Part shown: piece by piece, positions 1 to 7,514 of the stretch | Numbering within the stretch: position 1 is the first letter of the stretch | Layout of the letters: each line of letters opens with the position of its first letter | From: CAYJGJ01 sp964367585 | Lineage (GTDB): Bacteria > Bacillota > Clostridia > Peptostreptococcales > Anaerovoracaceae | DNA length: 64,000 bases | NCBI GenBank assembly: GCA_964367585.1 | Contig: CAYIYH010000005.1 | Location: forward strand, 33,085-97,084 | Reading direction: 5' to 3' | Notes under the pieces: model-generated | The model's input: only the letters and a program-made list of their open reading frames with translations | What the model was told of the DNA's origin: nothing | Databases searched by the model: none | Position numbers and translations under genes: made by a program

Positions 1-315
1 AAATGCTGTCAACATAATAGCACTACGTTTACCCTTTGCAAGAGATGCAATAGTTTCAAATAGATTCTTTACAATTTTTGCAGAAGCCATAGCTCCACCA
101 AGTACTACGCCTAATGTCATTTGCATTGCGAATTCAGCTATGCTCCATACACCGCTAGAACCACCCCATCCAACTGCAATATCAAGAGGTGATTGTTGAG
201 TTGCGATACAAGCTGTAACAAATACAAGAAATGTAAGTGCTATAGCAATAACAAAAGGGTCCGGTAGCCACTTTTCAAATAAATGCACACTGGCTTTAGT
301 AATTTTTTTGAACAT
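1..315 (-). CDS. Short-chain fatty acid transporter, AtoE family (partial, C-terminus beyond window)
   Basis: The visible 105 codons encode the N-terminus of an integral membrane carrier. The opening FEKWLPDPFVIAIALTFLVF and the following WGGSSGVWSIAEFAMQM segment match what I know of the AtoE/short-chain fatty acid transporter family. This family moves acetate-, butyrate- or acetoacetate-type anions across the cytoplasmic membrane. The ATG at 315 is chosen because an AAAGGATG Shine-Dalgarno lies at good distance; an ATG nine bases upstream would overlap that site. A sigma-54 promoter at 409-423 precedes the gene. This places it in the same regulon as the reductase and aminotransferase genes to its right, so export of fermentation acids is a plausible role (inference). 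The rest of the gene is outside the window, so substrate motifs cannot be checked. Confidence 0.75.
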   Translation of the reverse strand, partial: MFKKITKASVHLFEKWLPDPFVIAIALTFLVFVTACIATQQSPLDIAVGWGGSSGVWSIAEFAMQMTLGVVLGGAMASAKIVKNLFETIASLAKGKRSAIMLTAF

Positions 316-408
316 AATTTTCATCCTTTCAATTAATGTAAATAATTACTGACAATAAAATATATTATTTGGTAATAAAACATGTTTACCAATAATAACA
401 AATTAAAA

Positions 409-423
409 GCAATTTCCATGCCA
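409..423 (-). promoter_or_regulatory. Sigma-54 (-24/-12) promoter of the AtoE-like gene
   Basis: On the minus strand this reads TGGCATGGAAATTGC. The invariant GG and GC are exactly ten bases apart, as in the RpoN consensus TGGCAC-N5-TTGC. The start codon at 315 lies about 80 bases downstream of the expected transcription start. The element has the same architecture as three others at 3007, 5794 and 7189, each preceding a metabolic gene of this cluster. Confidence 0.8.
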
Positions 424-477
424 GATAAAAAACTAGATATATTAGGAATTTATATTATTAACATTATCGTTTCGCCC

Positions 478-540
478 AAAACTTGTCGATTACACAAGAA
501 TAAGCGACAAGTTTTGAGCACATACAATATTTATTTGTCG
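478..540. promoter_or_regulatory. Inverted repeat with TGTCG/CGACA half-sites upstream of the AtoE-like promoter
   Basis: An 11-base perfect inverted repeat (AAAACTTGTCG at 478-488, CGACAAGTTTT at 505-515) is followed by another TGTCG at 536-540. The half-sites match those in dyads upstream of two other sigma-54 promoters, and they sit roughly 60-115 bases upstream of the -24 element. That suits binding by the activator encoded at 7515-8963. The orientation here is outward (TGTCG then CGACA) and the spacing differs from the other sites. The stem could alternatively act as a weak transcript end for the alanine dehydrogenase gene, but only four Ts follow it. Confidence 0.5.
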
Positions 541-558
541 CCTATATATTATTAATTC

Positions 559-1677
559 CTAAAATGTATCAACTAGGTCATCCGCAGATGTGTATGGTCT
601 ATCTTGTTTTAGTGCTGTTTCCAATAAAGTTAATTTACCATCATATGTAGTTAATCCTCGACGTAAATACTTATTATCTTTTAATGCTTGTTTTACTCCC
701 TTTTCCGCAATTTCTAATACGTAAGGCAAGGTAGCATTTGCTAATAGTATTGACGCAGTCTTTGAAAATGCAGACGGAATATTGTCGACACAATAATGAG
801 TAATTCCCTCTTCTTGATAAACTGGATCATCGTGTGTTGTACTTCTGCAAGTTTCAATAGCTCCTCCATCATCACATGCTACATCAATAATTAGTGCTCC
901 ATTTTTCATCATTTTTAAATCGTCTCTGCTAACCATGTGGTCATTTCTTGTTTTATCCCACATAATGCAATTGATTACTACATCAGATTCTTTTAAACAT
1001 TTTTCTAGATTTTCTCTGTTAGAATATAGATATGATACATTCGAAGGTAATTTAATTTTTAAATCCTCTAAACTATCTAATCTTATATCCAATATTCTTA
1101 CTTTATTACCAAAAGATGCTGCAAGCTCTGCTGCTCCATAACCGGCATTTCCTGCACCAATAATTGTCACTATAGGAGCATCAATTCCAATTTGGTTGTG
1201 AAGCAGTGTCCCTACTCCGCCAAATACGGCTTGACTGTAATGAAGTGCTGCTAAGAATCCACCCTTACCTGCTAGAATACTCATAGGTTTAAGCATTGGG
1301 AAATTACCATCCTTATCGTCTACGTCTTCATATGCGATAGACGTACACTTGCTGTCCAATAATGCATCTGTTTCATCTTCATGTGCATTACTATGTATAT
1401 ATGTCATTACTATTTTATCTTTATTTAGATATTGAAATTCTTCTGGGAATATTTCTTTTACTTTATATATCAAATCACATTTTTCATACACGGTTTTACA
1501 ATCCGCAATTATTGCACCTACAGCACGGTATTCATCATCAGAATATCCACTTCCTAATCCTGCACCAGCCTCAATATAAACCTCATGACCACGCCTTGTA
1601 AATTCCGCTACCGTAGCAGGAATCGATGCAACTCGATATTCATTTGGCTTAATCTCTTTTAATACTCCAATTACCAT
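559..1677 (-). CDS. ald: Alanine dehydrogenase (NAD-dependent)
   Basis: The 372-residue length and layout fit the alanine dehydrogenase/PntA family. These enzymes oxidatively deaminate L-alanine to pyruvate and ammonium with NAD. The N-terminus has GVLKEIKPNEYRVA (substrate-binding Arg region) and YKVKEIFPEE with the family Lys. The Rossmann loop is IIGAGNAGYGAAELA near residue 175. The C-terminal half carries DVACDDGGAIETCRSTTHDDP, THYCVDNIPSA and NATLPYVLEIAEKG, variants of the usual Ald signatures. The IPSAFSKTAS stretch is diverged from the usual MPGAVPRTST, so a related oxidoreductase activity is possible. The gene lies 90 bp after the class-I aminotransferase with no promoter of its own visible. 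It is probably co-transcribed from the sigma-54 promoter at 3007 and would supply the oxidative half of Stickland fermentation (inference). Confidence 0.8.
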   Translation of the reverse strand: MVIGVLKEIKPNEYRVASIPATVAEFTRRGHEVYIEAGAGLGSGYSDDEYRAVGAIIADCKTVYEKCDLIYKVKEIFPEEFQYLNKDKIVMTYIHSNAHEDETDALLDSKCTSIAYEDVDDKDGNFPMLKPMSILAGKGGFLAALHYSQAVFGGVGTLLHNQIGIDAPIVTIIGAGNAGYGAAELAASFGNKVRILDIRLDSLEDLKIKLPSNVSYLYSNRENLEKCLKESDVVINCIMWDKTRNDHMVSRDDLKMMKNGALIIDVACDDGGAIETCRSTTHDDPVYQEEGITHYCVDNIPSAFSKTASILLANATLPYVLEIAEKGVKQALKDNKYLRRGLTTYDGKLTLLETALKQDRPYTSADDLVDTF

Positions 1678-1767
1678 TTTTAGATTTCTCCTCTCATTCT
1701 ATCAATTATTATTTATTTAGAATTACTAATAATTATACTTATTTTTAATATTTATTTTATTATAATT

Positions 1768-2955
1768 TTATACACGTTCCTCGATAAATTCTTTAATTAA
1801 AGAAATTCCACGACGAATATTTTCCTGAGAACATGTATAAGACATACGCACATAATATGGGTTTGTAGGATCAAAAACCTGTCCCGGCGACATTGCGACA
1901 CCTTTATCACGCAACAATTCTTCGCAAAAATCCATACCCGTCATCCCTACAGCCTCTACGCTAAAATACATATAAAATGCTCCTTTTGGAGTAATACAGT
2001 GGACTTTAGGCACTTTCTTCATTTCTTCTACGACTAAGTCTCTTCTAGCTTTAAATTCGGCTTGCATTTCTTCTAATTCTTCATAAACAGACTCATAAGC
2101 TTCAATTGCACCATATTGCGGGAACGATGGCGCACAGATTGCCATATGACTGTGCATTCTAATTATTTGAGTCACATATTCTTCTCTACCTAGAACGTAT
2201 CCGATTCTCCATCCGGTCATAGCAAATGTTTTGGATGCACTATTTAATACGAGTGTCCTTTCTCTCATTCCTGGTAATGTTGCAATACTTTTATATTTTC
2301 CATCGTATACAAACGCATCATAACATTCATCAGAAATCACTAGTAAATCATGCTTTATCGCAAATTCGGCCATCATCTCGATTTCTTCTTCTGTCATTAC
2401 ATAGCCTGTTGGATTATTTGGATTTGTAATAACAATCATCTTAGTATTTTCTGTAACCCTTTTTTCGAAATCTTCTTTTCTAAATTTTAGTTCTCCATCA
2501 TTAATAATCGGGACTGGAACTAGCTTTGCATCCGAATATGTCAATTGATGATTGTAGGAATTGTAGTACGGTACAGGGATCAATACTTCGTCCTCAGGAT
2601 TTAAAAAAGTCATCCAAATTGCATGTAACGCTTCGCTAGCACCTACCATAATGGCAATTTCAGTCTTAGCATCATAATTTGTTCCGTTTTTCTCCGCTTC
2701 TCTTTTAACAATCGCTTCTTTGAGTTTCGTAACACCACTTGCAGAAGTATAATACACATGCTCATTTTTCAGGGCTTCTATCCCTGCATCTATGACTCTT
2801 TTTGGAGTAGGGAAATCGGGTATTCCAATTTCCATATGAATTACTTCTTTTCCTTGCTCCTCTAGTCCATTAGCAATAGCATAGATTTCAAAATTACCCT
2901 TACCCGTAGGTAAATTATTAGTTCTGCGATTAAATCTCTCTTGAGGTTGTTTCAT
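1768..2955 (-). CDS. Class I/II pyridoxal-phosphate aminotransferase (1)
   Basis: This 395-residue fold-type I aminotransferase resembles aspartate/alanine/aromatic aminotransferases. Visible landmarks are MEIGIPDFPTP, YYTSASG, the NPNNPTGYV substrate-binding stretch, SDECYDAFVY, and SASKTFAMTGWRIGY with the Schiff-base Lys at residue 242. It would move an amino group between an amino acid and a 2-oxo acid; the substrate cannot be read from the sequence. The start has a GGAGG Shine-Dalgarno about ten bases upstream. A sigma-54 promoter lies at 3007-3021, between the grdB-like gene and this one, so it can be transcribed separately from the reductase. Alanine dehydrogenase follows, and together they could channel amino groups through alanine (inference). 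Confidence 0.88.
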   Translation of the reverse strand: MKQPQERFNRRTNNLPTGKGNFEIYAIANGLEEQGKEVIHMEIGIPDFPTPKRVIDAGIEALKNEHVYYTSASGVTKLKEAIVKREAEKNGTNYDAKTEIAIMVGASEALHAIWMTFLNPEDEVLIPVPYYNSYNHQLTYSDAKLVPVPIINDGELKFRKEDFEKRVTENTKMIVITNPNNPTGYVMTEEEIEMMAEFAIKHDLLVISDECYDAFVYDGKYKSIATLPGMRERTLVLNSASKTFAMTGWRIGYVLGREEYVTQIIRMHSHMAICAPSFPQYGAIEAYESVYEELEEMQAEFKARRDLVVEEMKKVPKVHCITPKGAFYMYFSVEAVGMTGMDFCEELLRDKGVAMSPGQVFDPTNPYYVRMSYTCSQENIRRGISLIKEFIEERV

Positions 2956-3006
2956 GATTAAATTTCCTCCTTATAAAAAAAATAAAATTTACAATAATTT
3001 TGTTTA

Positions 3007-3021
3007 GCAATATCCGTACCA
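3007..3021 (-). promoter_or_regulatory. Sigma-54 (-24/-12) promoter of the aminotransferase 1-ald unit
   Basis: The minus strand reads TGGTACGGATATTGC. GG and GC are spaced by ten bases, with TTGC at -12. The aminotransferase start at 2955 is about 40 bases beyond the expected transcription start. A lone TGTCG lies at 3027-3031, too close to be an ordinary enhancer site. No clear dyad was seen upstream, where an activator site would fall inside the 3' end of the grdB-like gene. Confidence 0.75.
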
Positions 3022-3044
3022 AGATGTGTCGTTTTGGGATTCAA

Positions 3045-4325
3045 CTATATTTTTTGAGTTTCAAGAAGCGATAATGCATTTAATACAATTTCCTTTCGTC
3101 TTTCAAGTTCCTTTTCTTTTAACAAATGTGGATCGCCTGTAGGATAAGGAATTGCCTGTGCTCCAGAAATTCTTGCAGCGCCTACTGTCTTTGAAATAGG
3201 AGTCACTGTACAAATATGAGCCGCTGGAATTCCTGCCTTTTCAAATTGTTTTACTATCGTTGCACCGCAACGAGTACAAGTTCCTCAAGTAGATGTTAAA
3301 ATTATGCCGTCCACACCATCGGATTTTAACATCGCAGCCATCTCTTCACCCATTCTTGTTGAATCTGCTACAGAGGTAGAATTTCCTGTTGTACTACAAA
3401 TATAAGGATATACACTTCCGATTTCACCAGCATTCTCCAGATCTTTCAACGTATTATAAGGCGCAACTCGATTAGGATCATCGTTCGCATATACAGGATC
3501 AAAGCCCGCATGAACAGTTTCCCATTTGCCTTGCTCTAATCCCTGTACATCACCCAATTCGTAACGTCTCCAAATTTTTGCCGTTGCTGCAGGAATATGG
3601 TCAGGATTACCTATTGGAACCATCCCGCCTGTCGTACAAAGTGCAATTTTGGATTCCCTCATACTTTTCAGAGGAGCCGCAGGCACTACTTTTTCGTAAA
3701 CTGATATGGGGAGTTCTGTTTCAAATTCTTCACCTTTTATTTTTGATAACAACATATCAACCGCACGAACTGCACCGTTTTTTTCTCTAAATATGTTTAC
3801 TCTTTGACCTTTTGCAAAATATTGCTCATTTTTTGGAGTGCCCAAAACTTCGTCATTTAATATTTTGTTAGCAAATCCTGCCATAAGAGGAACCGCCTTA
3901 CGAATACCAGCTGCTGACTTTGCAACTTCCATAATATAAATTTTTTGCTTATACATTTCTACAGCAGGATTCTCCCAATAAAGGCCTGTAATAGCTTCAA
4001 TATCCAGTTCTTCTTTTACATACGCACATACATCTGCACAGGCAATTCCAAAGCGCCCTGCATTGAAAGCTGGTCCCGCAATAATAATGTCCGGTTTGTA
4101 CTCCTCTACTTGCTTCTTTACAAACACTTTGCACACATCCATGTTTTCTACATAGTAATTGTCACCGCAAACTACTGTAGCTACAATTTCCGCATTTTTC
4201 AGAAGTTGAGAAAACGCATTCGCATTACCTTTTGGACCCACATGAACCTGTGGTTCTGTATATGCCATTTCTTCTCCACCAATTTGCCCGAAAAATTGAT
4301 TTGTATAAAATAATACTTTTTTCAT
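3045..4325 (-). CDS. Selenocysteine-containing reductase component B subunit, GrdB/GrdF/GrdH family (UGA read through as Sec)
   Basis: The frame runs 426 residues if the in-frame UGA at 3285-3287 is decoded as selenocysteine (residue 347). Sequence before the codon (VDGIILTST) and after it (GTCTRCGATIV, then HICTVTPIS) is exactly the active-site context of glycine/sarcosine/betaine reductase selenoprotein B. The N-terminus has YTNQFFGQIGGEEMAYTEP and CGDNYYVENM. In this family the Sec attacks the substrate bound as a Schiff base on the pyruvoyl group of the partner subunit. It releases the amine and passes a carboxymethyl-type group to selenoprotein A. The partner gene lies immediately upstream (gap about 60 bp). 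A strong AAGGAGAAGGAT site precedes the ATG. Components A and C are not in the window, so the enzyme probably borrows them. The substrate is unknown, so no specific symbol is given. A gene caller that treats UGA as stop would wrongly truncate it at 3285. Confidence 0.9.
3252..3276 (-). promoter_or_regulatory. Bacterial SECIS hairpin for selenocysteine insertion
   Basis: Immediately 3' of the UGA at 3285-3287, the minus strand forms a hairpin with a perfect six-pair stem CGTTGC/GCAACG closed over a three-base GGT loop. It is extended by ACT/AGT pairing across a two-base bulge. The apical loop lies 19-21 bases after the UGA. That is within the window in which bacterial SelB-recognised SECIS elements sit, and a G in the loop is typical. 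Confidence 0.8.
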
Positions 4326-4387
4326 ATCCTTCTCCTTAATTTTATTTACTTTTCAATCTTTAAATAAATTCTTAACATTTATTCCAT

Positions 4388-5674
4388 TTAAATTGTCATT
4401 GCAGAAAGCAATGTATTTCCCTGCAAGTTGTGACTTCCCATAATTCCATGGATTTCTACCATTAATGTCCCATCTGATTTTATGGAATCCACATTGCCAC
4501 CTGTAACTTTTTCAATTTCTTTTAGATTTCCTATTATTTTATCCACTTTTGGAAGCAATATTTCAGCATTACTATTTCCTGTGGAAACGATTGCGTTTGC
4601 CTCTGGGGTAACATCAGGAAGTGACTCTGACATTCCGTCGAGTCCTGCATCTTCATTCGTAATAATGACGGTTTTGATTCCTTTGTTCTCCAAACCTTTA
4701 CAAACAATCATCAAATCAGTCGTTGGATTCCCGAAGCCTTCTTGAGAAATGATTGCTGCATCTACCCCTAAAGATTCAACTAATTCTAAGGTTATCATAT
4801 TCGCCCTATATTTTTCTTTTAAAGTAACCATCAAAGGATTTAACACTACTCCCATGAAATTTAGCTCCGTACCATGCTTTTCAAACAATGCGTCGATTAC
4901 TGCGTTATTCAAATGATGATAAGTTGTAGTTTTAGAACCAGGAGAGACACAGTTTCCACTAATGATTGCACCGTCCATATATTCTAATGGAGAAACCATT
5001 GCAGGAATTATTTGCTTAGCATCTCTTCCATAAAAATAGGTGTCATGAAGAAGCCCTTGTGCCATACAATTGCAAATATATGCCACTTTCGGCAAATGCG
5101 GAAAACTGTTATACCTCTCACCAATTGTGGGCCATTCGTAAACGTTCTTCTCGTAATCTTCGTAATTTAATGCAATTTTACCGATATAATTTGCAGCTTT
5201 AATTCCTGCTATTCTCACTACCTCTTCATGTTCATGTTGATTAACGCCATCCGATTTTTCGATAACCATTACAATATTGATTAACTTAGAAAAGATGGTA
5301 TAATCTGACCCAGGGCCACTCATGTCAATCAATCCTTCCTGGAATCCCACAATAGGCCCTGTAGATACAACGGCACAACCCTTTAACGCATAGGTAATTC
5401 CTTTCCCTACAATTTCAATATTGTCATCAAAAATTCCAGGGAACATCTTCCCGCCTTCTAACTTTGCTCTCGGCTCGATAACATCTTTTACAGGTAAAAT
5501 TCTTACAGATTCTCCTGGTTTTGCAACATCGAAAGAAACAGATTTTACTCTTTTATCTCCGCAAATTAGTGTCTTCAAATCTTCTATATTAATAGAAACA
5601 ATACCTTTTTCGAGGTTATTCTTGTTTCCTAACACAACGTCTTTCACTCGTACACTTCTCAATTCCAAACTCAT
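4388..5674 (-). CDS. Reductase component B proprotein, GrdE/GrdG/GrdI family (pyruvoyl-forming)
   Basis: This 428-residue protein matches the proprotein that is cleaved to give the two smaller subunits of glycine/sarcosine/betaine reductase component B. The cleavage region is intact: ISGNCVSPGS, with Cys at residue 242, where GrdE is cut and the new N-terminal Cys becomes a pyruvoyl group binding the substrate amine. Other family-like stretches are CNCMAQGLLHDTYFYGRD and AAIISQEGFGNPTTDL. The ATG at 5674 is preferred over the GTG just before it because of the GAGGTG site spacing. It precedes the selenoprotein gene and shares a sigma-54 promoter at 5794. In known clusters glycine reductase comes with grdA, grdC and grdD. 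A lone B pair is typical of components with other substrates, such as sarcosine or betaine, so the substrate here is open. Confidence 0.88.
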   Translation of the reverse strand: MSLELRSVRVKDVVLGNKNNLEKGIVSINIEDLKTLICGDKRVKSVSFDVAKPGESVRILPVKDVIEPRAKLEGGKMFPGIFDDNIEIVGKGITYALKGCAVVSTGPIVGFQEGLIDMSGPGSDYTIFSKLINIVMVIEKSDGVNQHEHEEVVRIAGIKAANYIGKIALNYEDYEKNVYEWPTIGERYNSFPHLPKVAYICNCMAQGLLHDTYFYGRDAKQIIPAMVSPLEYMDGAIISGNCVSPGSKTTTYHHLNNAVIDALFEKHGTELNFMGVVLNPLMVTLKEKYRANMITLELVESLGVDAAIISQEGFGNPTTDLMIVCKGLENKGIKTVIITNEDAGLDGMSESLPDVTPEANAIVSTGNSNAEILLPKVDKIIGNLKEIEKVTGGNVDSIKSDGTLMVEIHGIMGSHNLQGNTLLSAMTI

Positions 5675-5793
5675 CACTTACACCTCTCATTTCACTCTCT
5701 TTTAATAAAAATTGATAGAATTACTATATCCCCTTTGTATGGTATTTAAATCGACTACTATATTCTAGTTCTTTTATTCTATATTCAATATAA

Positions 5794-5808
5794 GCAAGTA
5801 ATGTACCA
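5794..5808 (-). promoter_or_regulatory. Sigma-54 (-24/-12) promoter of the grdE-like/grdB-like operon
   Basis: The minus strand reads TGGTACATTACTTGC, followed by T. GG and GC are separated by ten bases, matching the RpoN consensus. The predicted leader is about 105 bases to the start at 5674. A dyad that could bind the activator is centred about 100 bases upstream, at 5905-5919. Confidence 0.82.
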
Positions 5809-5904
5809 TATTTTTTAAAGTAATAATTTTTGTTAAAAACCTAGTATTTTTACACGCCTATTGAAGACAGTAACTTCCTTATTAAATAATAAAAGAACTT
5901 AGAA

Positions 5905-5919
5905 CGACAAAAAATGTCA
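5905..5919. promoter_or_regulatory. Putative activator-binding dyad (CGACA-N5-TGTCA)
   Basis: CGACA and TGTCA face each other across AAAAA, about 100 bp upstream of the sigma-54 promoter of the grdE-like gene. This is a usual enhancer distance. The same dyad with a six-base spacer occurs at 7284-7299 and 9009-9024. Confidence 0.6.
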
Positions 5920-5929
5920 CAATGTACGG

Positions 5930-7120
5930 CTATTTACTGTTATACGCTTCAATTCCTAGCCTTATTAATTCTACGGCTCTTCTCATGGCCTCTTTATTTA
6001 AGACATACGCTATACGCATCTCATCTTTACCTAATCCGGGGGTAGCATAAAACCCTTCCGCAGGAGCAAACATAACGGATTCACCATTATCTTCAAACTC
6101 CTCTAATAAAAACATAAGGAAGCTTTCAACATTATCGACAGGCAATTTTGCTGTCATATAAAAGGCACCTCCAGGTTTTTGACATATGACTCCTGGTATT
6201 TTCATCAATTCTTCATATGCAACATCTCTCCTACCACAGTATTCAGATATTATTTCCTTATAATATGATGCAGGAAGCTTAAATAATTCTGTCGCACCTA
6301 TCTGATCTATAGTTGATACTGAAAGTCTGCCTTGTGCAATCTTCATTGCATTGTTCATAAATTCAGCGTTCTTAGAGGCAAAAAAACCAATTCTTGCCCC
6401 GCATGCCGAATATCGTTTTGATACTGAGTCTACTATGATTAATCTGTCTTCTACCTCTTTTACCTGTCCAAATGAAGTAGCTTCCCTACCGTCATATGCA
6501 AATTCCCTATATACCTCATCCGAAATTATCCATAAATCATGTTCTTTTGCAACCTGTCCTATCAATACCATCTCCTCGTAAGTAAGCACTCTACCTGTTG
6601 GATTACCAGGGCTATTACAACAAATAGCCTTAGTTCTAGGTGTAATTGTAGCCTCTATCTTATCTCGTTGTGCAAAATGATACCCTTCTTCAGCAGTTGT
6701 AGTAATAGGAACGAGATTCCCACCTGCACTCGACAAAAATGTTGTATAATTAGTGTAGTATGGCTCAGGAACCAATACCTCGTCTCCCTCATCTAAGATT
6801 GCTGTAAATATCATACTCAATGCTTCAGAGCCACCTGATGTAACTATTATATTATCTCTGTCATATTTAACATCATAATTTGCTAAATACTCGCAAATAG
6901 CATCTTGTAAGTCTGCAAGTCCTCCGGATTCAGCATATGCAACGACTTTACTATCAAAATTATTAATTGCTCTAAAAAAAACATCGGGAGTAGCCACATC
7001 CGGTTGACCTATATTCAGATGATAAATAATCTTTCCCGCATCTTTTTCTTTTTGAGCTATTGAATTGAATTTTCTAATTGGAGAAAACTGCATCTCCTGT
7101 ACTTTTTTTGATAATTCCAT
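5930..7120 (-). CDS. Class I/II pyridoxal-phosphate aminotransferase (2)
   Basis: This is a second 396-residue fold-type I aminotransferase, clearly different from the one at 1768-2955. Landmarks are LNIGQPDVATPD, YAESGG, VTSGGSEALSMIF, CNSPGNPTGRV, SDEVYREFAYDG, and VDSVSKRYSACGARIGF with the PLP Lys at residue 235. The C-terminus has GLGKDEMRIAYVLN. The substrate is not identifiable. An AAAGGA site seven bases before the ATG supports the start. It has its own sigma-54 promoter at 7189 and an activator dyad at 7284, and it ends 120 bp before the grdE-like promoter. It therefore appears to be co-regulated with, but not co-transcribed with, the reductase. A role in feeding or draining amino groups for the same fermentation is inferred from this shared control. 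Confidence 0.87.
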   Translation of the reverse strand: MELSKKVQEMQFSPIRKFNSIAQKEKDAGKIIYHLNIGQPDVATPDVFFRAINNFDSKVVAYAESGGLADLQDAICEYLANYDVKYDRDNIIVTSGGSEALSMIFTAILDEGDEVLVPEPYYTNYTTFLSSAGGNLVPITTTAEEGYHFAQRDKIEATITPRTKAICCNSPGNPTGRVLTYEEMVLIGQVAKEHDLWIISDEVYREFAYDGREATSFGQVKEVEDRLIIVDSVSKRYSACGARIGFFASKNAEFMNNAMKIAQGRLSVSTIDQIGATELFKLPASYYKEIISEYCGRRDVAYEELMKIPGVICQKPGGAFYMTAKLPVDNVESFLMFLLEEFEDNGESVMFAPAEGFYATPGLGKDEMRIAYVLNKEAMRRAVELIRLGIEAYNSK

Positions 7121-7188
7121 ACTAATTTCCTTTCAACTTTCAAAATATCTGATTCATCGTAAACATATTCTTTGCCTTATTTAACAAC

Positions 7189-7203
7189 GCAATATCTATG
7201 CCA
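7189..7203 (-). promoter_or_regulatory. Sigma-54 (-24/-12) promoter of aminotransferase 2
   Basis: The minus strand reads TGGCATAGATATTGC. GG and GC are ten bases apart, with TTGC at -12. The start codon at 7120 is about 55 bases beyond the expected transcription start. An enhancer-like dyad lies 80-96 bp upstream, at 7284-7299. Confidence 0.82.
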
Positions 7204-7283
7204 ATTTAAACATTCTTATATTTCAATGTTTTTTTTTCGATTACAAGTAAATTCGCTCGAAAAATAGCGGATTATATATTAAA

Positions 7284-7299
7284 CGACAGTTTTTTGTCG
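7284..7299. promoter_or_regulatory. Putative activator-binding dyad (CGACA-N6-TGTCG)
   Basis: CGACA-GTTTTT-TGTCG has perfectly complementary half-sites with an AT-rich six-base spacer. It is placed at enhancer distance from the aminotransferase 2 sigma-54 promoter. It shares its half-sites with the dyads at 5905 and 9009. Confidence 0.62.
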
Positions 7300-7352
7300 C
7301 TACATCATGGAGGTACTTCTATCTCGAGTTCCATTTACTATTATCATTATAC

Positions 7353-7403
7353 AAAAAAAACGTTTTACCTTGACTAGAGTACTTCTCTAATCAAAATAAA
7401 ACG
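7353..7403 (-). terminator. Rho-independent terminator of the sigma-54 activator gene
   Basis: On the minus strand a long stem (CGTTTTA/TAAAACG plus an inner TTGATTAGAG/CTCTAGTCAA with one mismatch) is directly followed by eight Ts. It lies about 110 bp after the stop of the regulator gene. It separates that gene from the aminotransferase 2 transcript. Confidence 0.85.
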
Positions 7404-7514
7404 CTCTAAATAAAACATAAATAAATATATACTGTATTAAGTTTTTTACAAATGGATGATATTTCCTTTTCATACAGTATCATTTACTTGTGTATAAAAT
7501 TAATAATATCGTAG

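Noticed and set aside
478..515. Perfect inverted repeat as terminator of alanine dehydrogenase
   Set aside because: Only four Ts follow the stem before GGGCG, and the half-sites match those of the activator dyads; kept as a regulatory site with low confidence.
3285..3287. In-frame TGA read as a stop or a pseudogene lesion in the GrdB-like gene
   Set aside because: The conserved active-site context on both sides and the downstream SECIS-like hairpin identify it as a selenocysteine codon.
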